From assembly GCF_014191715.1 (NCBI RefSeq), contig NZ_JACHWY010000002.1, forward strand, positions 372,001 to 436,000: a stretch of DNA of 64,000 nucleotides. The letters run 5' to 3'. The position numbers and the translations under genes were made by a program. The notes under the pieces are model-generated. The model had not been told where the DNA came from. It did no database searches and worked only from the letters and a program-made list of their open reading frames with translations. Source of the DNA: Litorivivens lipolytica. Lineage in GTDB: Bacteria > Pseudomonadota > Gammaproteobacteria > Pseudomonadales > Spongiibacteraceae. Every line of letters begins with the position of its first letter. Position 1 is the first letter of the stretch. Below, in pieces: positions 1 to 10,958 of this stretch.

Positions 1-1
1 G

Positions 2-2899
2 CCGATCGATCCGCTGCGCGAAGCGATCGTCATGAGCTTGGAAACCTGTCTGGGCCGTGAGAAAAACGTTTTCGAAGAAACGGCCGATCACGCCGAGCGC
101 CTGATTCTGTCTAGCCCCGTGCTGTCGCCGGATAAATTCCAGCGTTTGCTGGAACTGAACAATCCGAATTTCGACGTTGCGCGCCTGGATTTGACTTACG
201 ATCCGGCCACGACTGACCTGCGCAGTGCGATCAATAAACTGTGTGATGACGCGGTTGCTGCGGTTAACAGCGGCAAAACCATTATGCTGCTGAGTGATCG
301 CGGTCTTGAGCCCGGTCTGCTGGCTATTCACTCGCTGATGGCCACCGGTGCCGTGCACCACCACCTGATCAAGCAGGGTCTGCGTTGCGACGCCAACATC
401 GTGGTGGAGTCCGGCAGTGCCCGCGATTCTCACCAACTCGCCTGTCTGTTTGGTTATGGCGCGACCGCGGTATACCCCTACATGGCCTACAGCGTGATCA
501 ACGACATGCTGCGCAGCGGCGAGCTGGTGGGTGATACCAACGAATGTCACACCGCTTACCGCAAGGGTATCAACAAAGGGCTGATGAAAATCCTCTCGAA
601 AATGGGGATTTCCACCATCGCCTCTTACCGCGGCGCCCAACTGTTTGAAATTATCGGTCTCGATGACGATGTTGTGGATCTGTGTTTCCGCGGCACCGCC
701 AGCCGCATCAAGGGCCCGACCTTTGCCGAACTGCAGAAAGATCAGGAAGCGCTGGCAACCATCGCCTGGATTCCGCGCAAACCGATTAATCCCGGCGGTC
801 AGCTCAAGTTTGTTCACGGCCAGGAATTCCACAGCTTTAACCCGGACGTGGTTAAAGGCTTGCAAGACGCCGTGCAAACTGGCGATTACACACGTTGGAA
901 AGCCTACAGCAAACTGGTCAATGAGCGCCCGGTAGCCACCCTGCGCGACCTGCTGAAACTGAAAGACGCCAAGCCGATTCCGCTGGAAGAGGTTGAGCCC
1001 ATTGAAAACATCCTGCCGCGCTTTGACTCGGCCGGTATGTCGCTGGGTGCCTTGAGCCCGGAGGCGCACGAAGCTCTGGCAACTGCCATGAACCGTTTGG
1101 GCGGTCGCTCCAACTCCGGTGAGGGTGGCGAAGATCCAGCCCGCTACGGCACCGAGCGCAACTCCAAGATCAAACAGGTGGCTTCCGGCCGCTTTGGCGT
1201 GACCCCGCATTATCTGGTCAATGCCGAAGTGTTGCAGATCAAAGTCGCTCAGGGCGCCAAGCCCGGTGAAGGTGGTCAGCTGCCCGGTGGCAAGGTCAAC
1301 GAACTGATCGCTCGCCTGCGTTACTCCGTGCCCGGCGTGACCCTGATTTCACCGCCGCCGCACCACGACATTTACTCGATCGAAGACCTGGCTCAGCTGA
1401 TCTTTGACCTCAAGCAGGTCAACCCGGAAGCGCTGGTGTCGGTCAAGCTGGTATCTGAGCCCGGTGTCGGCACGATTGCTGCCGGTGTCGCCAAGGCCTA
1501 CGCGGATCTGATCACTATCTCCGGTTACGACGGTGGTACCGCAGCCAGCCCGATTACCTCTATTCGCTACGCTGGTTCGCCGTGGGAACTGGGTCTGTCA
1601 GAAGCCCAGCAAACCCTGCGCGGCAATGGCTTGCGTGGCATGGTGCGTGTGCAAACAGACGGTGGCTTGAAAACCGGTCTGGATGTGGTCAAGGCAGCAA
1701 TCCTCGGCGCGGAAAGCTTCGGTTTCGGTACCACGCCGATGGTGGCGCTGGGTTGTAAATACCTGCGTATCTGTCACCTGAACAACTGCGCGACGGGTGT
1801 TGCCACCCAGGATGGGCGTCTGCGCGACGAGCACTTTATTGGCACCGTCGACATGGTAGTGAACTTCTTCAAGTTTATGGCCATGGAAACCCGCGAGCTG
1901 ATGGCAAGCCTCGGCATTCGCACCATGGATGAACTGATTGGTCGCACCGATCTGCTGGAGCAGCACGCCGGCGCGACGGAAAAACACGGCAAGCTCGACC
2001 TGTCTCCGATTCTGCATAAAGACGCGGAAGCCGAAGGGCAGCCCGAATTTTGTCAGGTTGCTTTGAACGCACCCTTCGACAAAGGTGAAAAAGCCGAAGC
2101 GATGGTTGCCGCAACCCTCGATGCGATTGAGAACAAGCGCGGTGGCGAATTTGAATTTACCGTGACCAACTGCGACCGCTCTATCGGTGCGCGTCTGTCC
2201 GGTGAAATTGCCAAGCGCTACGGCAATATGGGTATGGCCGACACGCCGATCACCTTGCGCCTGACCGGTACCAGTGGTCAGAGCTTTGGGGTGTGGAACG
2301 CCGGCGGTTTGAACATGTATCTCGAAGGCGATGCCAACGATTACGTCGGTAAAGGCATGGCTGGCGGTAAGCTGGTGATATTCCCGCCCAAGGGCAGCCG
2401 TTTTGCCTCGCAAGACACCGCCATCATTGGTAACACCTGTCTGTACGGTGCCACCGGTGGCCGTCTGTTTGCCTCCGGCCGTGCCGGTGAGCGTTTCGGG
2501 GTGCGTAACTCCGGTGCTCATGCGGTGGTTGAAGGCACCGGTGACCACTGCTGTGAATACATGACCGGCGGTAACATCACGGTACTCGGCCCGACCGGGG
2601 TTAACTTCGGCGCGGGCATGACCGGTGGTTTTGCCTATGTGCTGGATATGGAGCATCGTTTTGTCGATCGCTACAACAGCGAGCTGGTGGAAATCTGCCG
2701 TATTACATCCGAGTCGATGGAAGCCTATCGCTCGCATCTGCGCGCCAATATTCAGGAATTTGTAGCCGAAACCGGCTCTGCCTGGGGCGCCGAAATTCTG
2801 GAGAACTTCTCCGACTACATCGCCAAGTTCTGGATGGTGAAACCCAAGGCCGCAAGCCTGGGAGCCCTGCTGGCCAGCACGCGCCAGCGTCCGGAATAA
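2..2899 (+). CDS. gltB: Glutamate synthase [NADPH] large subunit (5'-truncated by window edge)
   Basis: Large (alpha) subunit of NADPH-dependent GOGAT, which makes glutamate from glutamine and 2-oxoglutarate with GltD. The frame is open from base 2 and carries the family stretch [16 protein letters not shown], so the real start lies left of the window. About 966 residues of a usual ~1480-1500 are visible; the N-terminal class II glutaminase is missing. The FMN/2-oxoglutarate synthase domain is present ([14 protein letters not shown] near base 1115). The 3Fe-4S cysteines have Cx5Cx4C spacing (Cys codons at 1754, 1772, 1787). The C-terminal GXGXG beta-helix domain lies at about 2160-2700. gltD follows 28 bases downstream, so the two are an operon. 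Very sure of identity. Confidence 0.98.
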   Translation, partial: PIDPLREAIVMSLETCLGREKNVFEETADHAERLILSSPVLSPDKFQRLLELNNPNFDVARLDLTYDPATTDLRSAINKLCDDAVAAVNSGKTIMLLSDRGLEPGLLAIHSLMATGAVHHHLIKQGLRCDANIVVESGSARDSHQLACLFGYGATAVYPYMAYSVINDMLRSGELVGDTNECHTAYRKGINKGLMKILSKMGISTIASYRGAQLFEIIGLDDDVVDLCFRGTASRIKGPTFAELQKDQEALATIAWIPRKPINPGGQLKFVHGQEFHSFNPDVVKGLQDAVQTGDYTRWKAYSKLVNERPVATLRDLLKLKDAKPIPLEEVEPIENILPRFDSAGMSLGALSPEAHEALATAMNRLGGRSNSGEGGEDPARYGTERNSKIKQVASGRFGVTPHYLVNAEVLQIKVAQGAKPGEGGQLPGGKVNELIARLRYSVPGVTLISPPPHHDIYSIEDLAQLIFDLKQVNPEALVSVKLVSEPGVGTIAAGVAKAYADLITISGYDGGTAASPITSIRYAGSPWELGLSEAQQTLRGNGLRGMVRVQTDGGLKTGLDVVKAAILGAESFGFGTTPMVALGCKYLRICHLNNCATGVATQDGRLRDEHFIGTVDMVVNFFKFMAMETRELMASLGIRTMDELIGRTDLLEQHAGATEKHGKLDLSPILHKDAEAEGQPEFCQVALNAPFDKGEKAEAMVAATLDAIENKRGGEFEFTVTNCDRSIGARLSGEIAKRYGNMGMADTPITLRLTGTSGQSFGVWNAGGLNMYLEGDANDYVGKGMAGGKLVIFPPKGSRFASQDTAIIGNTCLYGATGGRLFASGRAGERFGVRNSGAHAVVEGTGDHCCEYMTGGNITVLGPTGVNFGAGMTGGFAYVLDMEHRFVDRYNSELVEICRITSESMEAYRSHLRANIQEFVAETGSAWGAEILENFSDYIAKFWMVKPKAASLGALLASTRQRPE

Positions 2900-2918
2900 G
2901 TTGAGCGGAGAAGATTGA

Positions 2919-4346
<1,428 letters not shown>

Positions 4347-4381
4347 GCCTGAAGGTATAAGCCTTAAAACAAGCTTCTTTT

Positions 4382-4409
4382 TGTCGGGCCTCGCGCCCGA
4401 CACTTTTAT
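4382..4409 (+). terminator. Probable intrinsic terminator after gltBD
   Basis: Perfect 8-bp stem TGTCGGGC (4382-4389) / GCCCGACA (4395-4402) with a 5-base loop, followed by CTTTTATC. The T run is short. It lies between gltD and hemE and probably separates their transcription. Confidence 0.6.
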
Positions 4410-4431
4410 CTGAATTGCCGGATTTCGCAGC

Positions 4432-5496
4432 ATGACTGAACTGAAGAACGATACTTTCCTTCGCGCCCTGCTGCGTGAGCCCGTGGACTACACGCCGGTG
4501 TGGATGATGCGTCAGGCCGGTCGCTACTTGCCTGAGTACCGTGCAACGCGCGCCAAGGCCGGCGACTTCATGTCCCTGTGCATGAACCCTGAACTGGCCT
4601 GCGAAGTGACCCTGCAACCGCTGGAGCGCTACCCGCTCGATGCCGCGATTTTGTTTTCAGATATTCTGACCATCCCGGATGCGATGGGGCAGGGCCTGTA
4701 TTTTGAAACCGGCGAAGGCCCGAAATTCAAAAAGGTCATTCGCAGCCAGGCGGATGTGGATGCGCTGCCAGTTCCCGATCCGGAAAAAGATCTCGGCTAT
4801 GTGATGGATGCGGTGCGCACCATTCGCCGCGAACTGAATGGCCGTGTACCGCTGATCGGTTTTTCCGGCAGCCCCTGGACGCTGGCGACCTACATGGTCG
4901 AGGGCGGTTCCTCAAAAGATTTTCGCACCACCAAGGCCTTGGCCTACGATCAACCGGCATTGATGCACAGCCTGCTGGATAAGCTGGCGCAATCGGTGGT
5001 GAGCTACCTTAACGGTCAGATCCTGGCTGGCGCTCAAGCGGTGCAGATTTTTGATACTTGGGGCGGCACCCTGAGTGCAGCGGCTTATCAGGAATTTTCA
5101 CTTTGCTACATGCAGAAGATTGTTGATGGCCTGATCAAGGAACACGACGGCCGCAAGATTCCCTGCATTCTGTTTACCAAAAATGGCGGTTTGTGGCTGG
5201 AAAGTATTGCGGCCAGTGGCTGTCAGGCGGTGGGATTGGATTGGACGATCAATATCGGCGAAGCGCGCAAGCGCATCGGTGACAAGGTTGCCCTGCAGGG
5301 GAATATGGATCCGACCATGCTGTACGCCTCGCCTGAACGCATCCGCCAGGAAGTCGCCACTATTTTGGAAAGCTTCGGCCACGGTACCGGCCACGTATTC
5401 AACCTCGGTCACGGCATTACCCCGGAAGTCGATCCCGCCCATGCCGGTGCCTTTATCGAGTGTGTTAGGGAGTTGTCGGCGCCCTATCACCAGTAA
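4432..5496 (+). CDS. hemE: Uroporphyrinogen decarboxylase
   Basis: Cytoplasmic haem-pathway enzyme that removes four acetate carboxyls from uroporphyrinogen III to give coproporphyrinogen III. Its 354 aa match the family. Both family signatures are visible: [15 protein letters not shown] near residue 23, with the substrate-binding Arg residues, and [17 protein letters not shown] near residue 143. The neighbouring order gltB-gltD-hemE is conserved in pseudomonads. It converges on the DUF4136 gene, and a 14-bp tandem repeat lies between them. Confidence 0.98.
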   Translation: MTELKNDTFLRALLREPVDYTPVWMMRQAGRYLPEYRATRAKAGDFMSLCMNPELACEVTLQPLERYPLDAAILFSDILTIPDAMGQGLYFETGEGPKFKKVIRSQADVDALPVPDPEKDLGYVMDAVRTIRRELNGRVPLIGFSGSPWTLATYMVEGGSSKDFRTTKALAYDQPALMHSLLDKLAQSVVSYLNGQILAGAQAVQIFDTWGGTLSAAAYQEFSLCYMQKIVDGLIKEHDGRKIPCILFTKNGGLWLESIAASGCQAVGLDWTINIGEARKRIGDKVALQGNMDPTMLYASPERIRQEVATILESFGHGTGHVFNLGHGITPEVDPAHAGAFIECVRELSAPYHQ

Positions 5497-5527
5497 ACGA
5501 GCGTTTTCTCGGGAGAGGGCTTGGGCC

Positions 5528-5580
5528 TACTTAGGCGGGCTTACTTAGGCGGGCTTACTTAGGCGGGCTTACTTAGGTGG
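5528..5580. repeat. 14-bp tandem repeat, 3.8 copies
   Basis: Three identical units of TACTTAGGCGGGCT (5528-5541, 5542-5555, 5556-5569) and a partial, diverged fourth (5570-5580). The fourth unit encodes the last codons and stop of the minus-strand DUF4136 gene. The copies therefore look like slippage duplicates of that gene's 3' end, placed between convergent hemE and DUF4136. Confidence 0.9.
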
Positions 5581-6114
5581 ATAAAGGGCCCACACGGTTT
5601 CAACGGCTTTTACGATCTCTTCCGCCAGCGCTTCGCTGTCCTGATCTGCATCGATCAGGCCGGTGCCGCGCCAGCTCAATTGGTTGGCGCGTGCATCGAT
5701 GACATCGATTATCAGCTTGAAATTCCGCTCTGGCTTGCTGCCACCCAACGGAAAACCGACCGACACACCCATACCAAAACCACCGCCACCGCTGCCGAGG
5801 CCAACGCTGCCGCGCGTGTTGCTGTGGCCATGACCTTCAACAGTTTCTGTGAGGTAGTAGCGGATTAAAAAGTCCGGATTTTCGGCTTGGTTTGCCTCCC
5901 GGTAACGCTGTTGATTCAGCAGGTTCTGCAAGGTAGTTTTTACCCGCTGCCCATGAAAGGGGCTGATAGAGCTATCGCTGCCACTGGTTTCCATCTGCCA
6001 GTGATAGCGCTGATAGCCATTGAAATTGGCGTCTGGGTTGTAGTCTGTTTCAACCGGCACTGATGAGCAGGCAGTGAGCAGCAGTGCCAGTAAAGGCATG
6101 GCGAGTCTGTGCAT
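5569..6114 (-). CDS. DUF4136 family lipoprotein
   Basis: Putative envelope lipoprotein of 181 aa. A short signal peptide ends in the lipobox LLTAC, with the acylated Cys at residue 16. The mature part resembles DUF4136 proteins: an N-terminal DYNPDANF and aromatic block, a glycine-rich centre (GSGGGGFGMGVSVG) and the C-terminal WRGTG stretch. Molecular function is unknown for the family. The start has a strong ribosome site (AAAGGAG, 6 bases before ATG). It lies 17 bases after tag on the same strand and is probably co-transcribed with it. Confidence 0.8.
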   Translation of the reverse strand: MHRLAMPLLALLLTACSSVPVETDYNPDANFNGYQRYHWQMETSGSDSSISPFHGQRVKTTLQNLLNQQRYREANQAENPDFLIRYYLTETVEGHGHSNTRGSVGLGSGGGGFGMGVSVGFPLGGSKPERNFKLIIDVIDARANQLSWRGTGLIDADQDSEALAEEIVKAVETVWALYPPK

Positions 6115-6131
6115 GGGTGTCTCCTTTCCTC

Positions 6132-6728
6132 TCAGACCGTAAACTTCCGCGCCAGTTCAGCGCAGTCTTCGTGGCGGTAACAGCTCAACAGATGGTCGTT
6201 GACCATGCCCGTCGCCTGCATAAAGGCGTAGACGGTCGTGCTGCCCAAAAATTTGAATCCGCGTTTTTTCAGGTCTTTGGACAGGGTATCGGAAAGTGGT
6301 GTGGTGGCGGGAATGGTTTTCATGGTCTTATGACGGTTTTGTAGAGGTTTGCCATCCACAAAATCCCAAAGGTAGCGAGCAAAACTGCCGTGGCTTGATT
6401 GCAGTTCCAGAAAGCGGTGGGCGTTATTGATGCATGCTTCGATTTTAGCGCGATTGCGTACGATGCCTTTGTCGGTAAGCAGTTTTTCTACCTGTTTTTC
6501 GCCGAAGCGTGACACCGCTATGGGATCGAAGCGTTTAAAGGCTTTTCGGTAATTATCGCGTTTTCGCAGAATGGTGATCCAACTCAGCCCCGCCTGTGCG
6601 GATTCCAATGCTAGGAACTCAAATAAGCGCTGGTCGTCGCTCAAGGGAGCGCCCCACTCATGGTCGTGGTAGCTGCAGTAGAGTTCGTCTGTGCCGCACC
6701 AGGGGCAACGCTCTAGATGTGTGCTCAT
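6132..6728 (-). CDS. tag: DNA-3-methyladenine glycosylase I
   Basis: Base-excision repair enzyme that removes 3-methyladenine from alkylated DNA. The 198 aa are close to the E. coli length. Visible family marks are the zinc-binding N-terminal CPWCGTDELYCSYHDHEWG, the SWITILRKR substrate-pocket segment near residue 50 and the C-terminal zinc-ligand region around H178, C182 and H186 (MVNDHLLSCYRHEDC). It is divergent from the M48 peptidase gene (82-bp gap), with the lipoprotein gene downstream. Confidence 0.96.
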   Translation of the reverse strand: MSTHLERCPWCGTDELYCSYHDHEWGAPLSDDQRLFEFLALESAQAGLSWITILRKRDNYRKAFKRFDPIAVSRFGEKQVEKLLTDKGIVRNRAKIEACINNAHRFLELQSSHGSFARYLWDFVDGKPLQNRHKTMKTIPATTPLSDTLSKDLKKRGFKFLGSTTVYAFMQATGMVNDHLLSCYRHEDCAELARKFTV

Positions 6729-6810
6729 ACCAAACCTTTCGCATTCCGTCGAAATGGGCGTGTGATACCATGCTGTCGATCAGGAACCCAGTGATTTTAA
6801 GGATACTCCG

Positions 6811-7599
6811 ATGAAGCGAACGCTGATACTGCTTTCCGTGGCACTGTTGGTGGTGGCCTGCACGACGTCGCCAACCGGGCGTCGGCAGCTGGTTATTTTT
6901 TCCGATGCTGAAATGTCTAACATGGGCGCAACAGCCTTCGATGAGATGAAGCAGAAAGCTTCTGTTGATCGCAGTGGCGAGGTGAATCAGTACGTAAGCT
7001 GTGTTGCAGATTCGATTACGCGCACCCTGCCAGAAGGTGAGCGCACGGGTTGGGAAGTCGTGGTCTTCGACGACGATAGCGCGAACGCCTTTGCGTTGCC
7101 CGGCAAAAAGATTGGTGTGCATACCGGACTGTTGAAAGTGGCCAAAAATCAGGATCAGCTGGCGTCAGTTATCGGCCACGAAGTGGGGCACGTGCTGGCT
7201 AAACACAGCGCCGAGCGTATGTCGATGCAGTTTGTCTCCCAGTCCAGTCAGCAAATTGTGGGTGCCTTGATCGGCGAAGGTGCTGGGCAGCAGGCGGTGA
7301 TGGCGGCGCTGGGTTTGGGTTCCCAATACGGTGTGCTGATGCCCTATGGGCGTCTGCAGGAGTCTGAGTCTGACAATATCGGCGTACAGTTAATGGCGCA
7401 GGCGGGCTTCAATCCCCAGGCCAGTATCGATCTGTGGCACAACATGGCGGCGGCATCGAATGGTCAGCCACCGGAATTCCTGTCGACTCACCCCTCCCAC
7501 GAAACTCGCATTTCCGATCTGCAGGCGCTGATGCCAGAAATGCAGCAGATCTATAAGCAAGCGCGCGCGGCGGGCTATAAACCCAACTGCCGGAAGTAA
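6811..7599 (+). CDS. M48 family metalloprotease lipoprotein (LoiP/YggG-like)
   Basis: Zinc metalloprotease probably anchored in the outer membrane and working in envelope quality control, by analogy with LoiP. The 262-aa protein has a lipoprotein signal ending VVAC (Cys17). The zinc site HEVGH is at residues 123-127, with the third ligand in ESESD (184-188). It has no transmembrane segment and no TPR repeats, unlike BepA. AAGGAT precedes the ATG. The gene converges on cysE with only 13 bases between the stops. Confidence 0.92.
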   Translation: MKRTLILLSVALLVVACTTSPTGRRQLVIFSDAEMSNMGATAFDEMKQKASVDRSGEVNQYVSCVADSITRTLPEGERTGWEVVVFDDDSANAFALPGKKIGVHTGLLKVAKNQDQLASVIGHEVGHVLAKHSAERMSMQFVSQSSQQIVGALIGEGAGQQAVMAALGLGSQYGVLMPYGRLQESESDNIGVQLMAQAGFNPQASIDLWHNMAAASNGQPPEFLSTHPSHETRISDLQALMPEMQQIYKQARAAGYKPNCRK

Positions 7600-7605
7600 A
7601 CAGGA

Positions 7606-7626
7606 GCGGGGATTAATCGTCCCCGC
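7606..7626. terminator. Convergent hairpin between M48 gene and cysE
   Basis: Perfect 7-bp inverted repeat GCGGGGA / TCCCCGC with a 7-base loop that contains the cysE stop codon. No T run follows on either strand, so intrinsic termination is uncertain; it may act as a 3'-end stabiliser. Confidence 0.4.
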
Positions 7627-8428
7627 AGCAAACCCGGTGATTCATTTCCAGTGCGGGCTGATCACAGTCCGGTTTGCCGACCACCTTGGCGGGCACGCCG
7701 GCAACCGTCGTATGCGGTTCGACGTCTTTTAGTACCACGCTGCCAGCGGCGATTTGAGCACCCTGACCGACGCGGATATTGCCGAGAATTTTGGCGCCAG
7801 CACCAATCAGTACACCATCGGAAATTTTCGGGTGGCGATCGCCGTGCTCTTTTCCCGTACCGCCCAGAGTGACCGACTGCATGATCGATACGTTGTTGCC
7901 GACCACAGCCGTTTCACCGATCACTACGCCGGTGGCATGATCCAGCATAATACCCTTGCCGACTTTGGCAGCGGGATGGATGTCGACGCCAAACTCGCAG
8001 GAAATGCGATTCTGAAAAAATAGCGCCAGCGATTCGCGCCCCTGTTTCCACAGCCAGTGAGCAATGCGATAAGACTGCAGTGCGTGGAAGCCTTTGAAAT
8101 AGAGAAAGGGCACCGAGAGGTTTTCGCAGGCGGAGTCGCGCTGTTTAACGGCGGCAATATCTGCGCGCATGGCTTCACCGATGCTCGGATCAGCGGCCAT
8201 GGCATTCTCAATGACCTCGCGCACCAGCAGGGCCGATGCGGTGGGTGAGTCTAGCTTGTTGGCCAGGTGGAAGCTGAGAGCAGTTTCCAGCGAGTCGTGG
8301 TTCAGAATGGTCGCATGCAGAAAGCTGGCCAGCACGGGCTCGTGTTTTACTTCCTCCGCGGTTTCGCTGCGGATAGTGTGCCAGATGCTGTCAGTCAGGC
8401 TTGCGGCTCTGAACGGTTCGGCGCTCAT
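7613..8428 (-). CDS. cysE: Serine O-acetyltransferase
   Basis: Makes O-acetylserine from serine and acetyl-CoA, the first step of cysteine synthesis. The N-terminal helical domain (~1-140) is followed by the left-handed beta-helix of hexapeptide repeats (GVDIHPAAKVGKGIMLDHATG onwards). The catalytic His is probably that of LDHATG. The conserved GGTGKEHGDRHPKI loop follows. The chosen start (271 aa) has AGAGGA 7 bases upstream; an in-frame ATG at 8452 has no such site. The protein ends in VCCGDD rather than the usual C-terminal Ile tail used for binding CysK, so complex formation may differ. It follows the TrmB-like gene closely. Confidence 0.95.
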   Translation of the reverse strand: MSAEPFRAASLTDSIWHTIRSETAEEVKHEPVLASFLHATILNHDSLETALSFHLANKLDSPTASALLVREVIENAMAADPSIGEAMRADIAAVKQRDSACENLSVPFLYFKGFHALQSYRIAHWLWKQGRESLALFFQNRISCEFGVDIHPAAKVGKGIMLDHATGVVIGETAVVGNNVSIMQSVTLGGTGKEHGDRHPKISDGVLIGAGAKILGNIRVGQGAQIAAGSVVLKDVEPHTTVAGVPAKVVGKPDCDQPALEMNHRVCCGDD

Positions 8429-8455
8429 GATGAAATCCTCTAGGTTGCCCAATCA

Positions 8456-9154
8456 TTATACCGATGAAGGCGGGTGCGATGACAATGGCGCGACAACCTG
8501 CCACAGCGTCTGTCCAGCCTCGTGGTACTTGCGCTCAAAGGCGGTAACTGGTTGACCTACGTGAAGAATTTTTGGTTCAACGGAAAAACCGGCAATTTTC
8601 AAGGCAAAGCAGAATTCTTCTGCATAGATGCGCCAGTTGGTGCGTAACTCAATGATTCCACCCAGATTCAACAGTGTCGGCAGCAGGGGAGAGCCCTGCA
8701 CGCGGCGTTTCAAGTGCTCGGATTTGGGCCAGGGGTTGGGATAGAAGAGGGTGTGCTGCTGCGGCTGCCAGTTGGCGGCAAGAGCCAGTCGCCAGAAATC
8801 ATCGGCATCGGCGCGCACCAGCAAGGCGTTGTCCGGGAGGTGCTTTTGTTTGTCCAGACGCGCGGCAGATTTATCGATGCCAATCACTGCGCAGTCGGGG
8901 TGACTCTGGGCGAGCCAGACGGTGCTCTCGCCGGTGCCGCAGAAAGAATCCAGAAGTAGTGGGCGATGCTGTGAAGCCAGCCAGTTCGCTGCGGCATCGA
9001 AGGCTGCCTGGGTGTGAGCGGTAATGGGTTTGCGGAAAGGGTGTTCAAGGTGGCGTCGAACGGTAGTTTCCAGTTTGTCGTGCACACCGCTCTGGTTGCT
9101 GGTAACCGCACGTACTCCCTTTGAATTGTTGCCCTTTACGGTCTCGCTTGTCAC
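8456..9154 (-). CDS. trmB: TrmB-like tRNA (guanine-N7)-methyltransferase
   Basis: SAM-dependent methyltransferase of the TrmB family, 232 aa. Visible are the SAM motif LLDSFCGTGESTVWLA (~67-82), a DKSAARLDKQ acidic strand (~93) and the family-specific YPNPWPKSEHLKRR (~138-151), which corresponds to the (F/Y)PDPWPK..H.KRR motif of m7G46 methyltransferases. The central Asp is Asn here (PNPWP), so specificity is less certain than for a typical TrmB. GTG start. cysE follows 27 bases downstream, and the gene is divergent from an acyltransferase. Confidence 0.8.
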   Translation of the reverse strand: MTSETVKGNNSKGVRAVTSNQSGVHDKLETTVRRHLEHPFRKPITAHTQAAFDAAANWLASQHRPLLLDSFCGTGESTVWLAQSHPDCAVIGIDKSAARLDKQKHLPDNALLVRADADDFWRLALAANWQPQQHTLFYPNPWPKSEHLKRRVQGSPLLPTLLNLGGIIELRTNWRIYAEEFCFALKIAGFSVEPKILHVGQPVTAFERKYHEAGQTLWQVVAPLSSHPPSSV

Positions 9155-9183
9155 ACTTTCCGTCCCTGAATCAGAGACATCCC

Positions 9184-9906
9184 ATGCGCCAGGATCGACG
9201 CCCCTACTGGGTCAAAAAAAATTATTTGCGCTTTCGGCGCTGGTATACCAATCACTTTCTAAAACCTGCCTGCGATTATCTGGGGGATTATCACACGTGC
9301 ATGAAGCCCTGGTACATCTCGATTTCCGGGCCGAACATCTCGATAGGCAAATGCGCCACGATTATCGGCGAACCGGATAATCGCGTGAAAATCGGCGTGT
9401 GGGGGCGTGAGCCGGAAACCGGGCGCATCGAGATTGGCGACTACGTGATGATAAGTCCCGGGACCCGGATATCAGCCAGCGATGAGGTGAAAATCGGTCA
9501 CAGCGTGATGATGGCCAACGGTGTGTATATCACCGACTGCGACTGGCATGGGGTATATGACCGCACCAAGCGCGATGATCGGGTGGCACCAGTGATTATC
9601 GAAGACAATGTCTGGTTGGGCGATCACGCGACCATTTTGAAAGGCGTGACCATCGGTGAAAACTCGGTAGTGGCAGCGGGCGCTGTGGTCAGTCGTGATG
9701 TCCCGGCCAATGTGATTGTGGCGGGGAATCCGGCGAAGGTGGTCAAAGAACTCGACCCTGAGCGAGAAATGGTAACCCGCGCCGATTACTTCAAAGACCC
9801 GGCAGCGCTGGAAGATTTCTTCGACAAGGTCGATCACATGGTGCTGTCGCAGAATGGCTTTTTTAACTGGCTGCGCGCGTTGATTAGACCAACGATGCGA
9901 GACTGA
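9184..9906 (+). CDS. Hexapeptide-repeat acyltransferase (LbH family)
   Basis: Soluble acetyl/acyltransferase of about 240 aa with a left-handed beta-helix (residues ~50-195): IGDYVMISPGTRISA, a loop with TDCDWHGVYDR, VWLGDHATILKGVTIGENSVVAAGAVVSRDVP and the closing VAGNPAKVVKEL. The substrate is unknown; the closest look is the maltose/galactoside O-acetyltransferase-like class. The start at 9184 is chosen because the region upstream would overlap the divergent methyltransferase start. It converges on srkA (23 bases between stops). Confidence 0.82.
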   Translation: MRQDRRPYWVKKNYLRFRRWYTNHFLKPACDYLGDYHTCMKPWYISISGPNISIGKCATIIGEPDNRVKIGVWGREPETGRIEIGDYVMISPGTRISASDEVKIGHSVMMANGVYITDCDWHGVYDRTKRDDRVAPVIIEDNVWLGDHATILKGVTIGENSVVAAGAVVSRDVPANVIVAGNPAKVVKELDPEREMVTRADYFKDPAALEDFFDKVDHMVLSQNGFFNWLRALIRPTMRD

Positions 9907-9929
9907 TCTCTCCTGCCTGATAGCTGCTG

Positions 9930-10919
9930 TCAGAATACTTCCAGCGGAGGTTCATTGAGCAGGGCCAGTTGCTCGCGCAATTCCAGAATATGTTCGGCCC
10001 AGTAGCGCTCGGTATTGAACCAGGGGAAGGTGCGCGGAAAGGCCGGATCACTCCAGCGGCGGGCCAGCCAGGCACTGTAATGCATGATGCGCAGGCTGCG
10101 CAGGGCTTCCACCAGCGGCAGTTCGCGAACGTTAAAATCGCTGAATTCGTTGTAGCCTTCCACCAATTCCGATAGCTGCCGCTGCTGCTGATCGCGACTG
10201 CCGGACAGGAACATCCAGATATCCTGAATCGCTGGTGCCATGCGGCTGTCATCCAGATCCACAAAATGCACTTCGTCGCCGCGCCACAAAATATTGCCCA
10301 CGTGGCAGTCCCCGTGAATTCGCTGCAGCGTAGGTTGCACTTCGTCAAAGCGTTGGCGAATGCGATACAAAAGATCGCGAGTCAGGGTTTCATAAGCATT
10401 GCGCAGCTCGCTGGGAATAAAGTGCTGGAGCAGGAAGGCGGCACTGCTGTCACCAAAGGATTCGGTGGTCAGGGCGGGGCGATGCTGAAAAGGTTCCAGC
10501 CGGGCAATGGCGTGCAGACGTCCGGTGAGGCGGCCGAGCTGGAACAGGCTGTCGAGATCGTCCAACGCGGGAGCGTGACCGCCGCGGCGTGGATACAGTG
10601 CAAAGCGGTAACCCTGGTAGGCGAACAGGGTGTCACCGTTCTCATTCTTTTGTGGCGGTACTACCGGAATGTCGGCGTCAAACAGTTGCCAGCTGAAGTG
10701 ATGCTCTTCAAGTATCTGCTCGTCCGACCAGCGTTCAGGCCGATAGAACTTGGCAATCAGCGGTTCGCCATCTTCTATGCCAATTTGATAAACCCGATTT
10801 TCGTAGCTGTTCAGCGGCAGAATCCGCAGGTCGCTCAGAAATCCCAAGCTTTCCACGGCATCGATTACCGCATCAGGGCTCAGGGCTTCGTAGGGGTGGG
10901 GGTTTACATCATCACGCAT
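9930..10919 (-). CDS. srkA: Stress response kinase A (YihE family)
   Basis: Eukaryotic-like Ser/Thr kinase with the aminoglycoside-phosphotransferase fold, 329 aa, the usual length. Visible: nucleotide-binding NSYENRVYQIG (~37), the kinase Lys in LIAKFYRPERW (~56), the catalytic loop HGDCHVGNILW (~200) and the metal-binding FVDLDDSRMAPAIQDIW. E. coli SrkA counters stress-induced programmed death; that role is inferred here from family. GGAG precedes the ATG by 7 bases. It lies 39 bases after comF on the same strand. Confidence 0.94.
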   Translation of the reverse strand: MRDDVNPHPYEALSPDAVIDAVESLGFLSDLRILPLNSYENRVYQIGIEDGEPLIAKFYRPERWSDEQILEEHHFSWQLFDADIPVVPPQKNENGDTLFAYQGYRFALYPRRGGHAPALDDLDSLFQLGRLTGRLHAIARLEPFQHRPALTTESFGDSSAAFLLQHFIPSELRNAYETLTRDLLYRIRQRFDEVQPTLQRIHGDCHVGNILWRGDEVHFVDLDDSRMAPAIQDIWMFLSGSRDQQQRQLSELVEGYNEFSDFNVRELPLVEALRSLRIMHYSAWLARRWSDPAFPRTFPWFNTERYWAEHILELREQLALLNEPPLEVF

Positions 10920-10958
10920 ACGAGGGCTCCAACAGCCAGCCAGGGGTTCGATTCGGGT

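Noticed and set aside
1598-2737. Long open frame antisense to gltB (379 codons)
   Set aside because: It mirrors the codon bias of gltB, has no family features and lies inside a highly conserved coding region.
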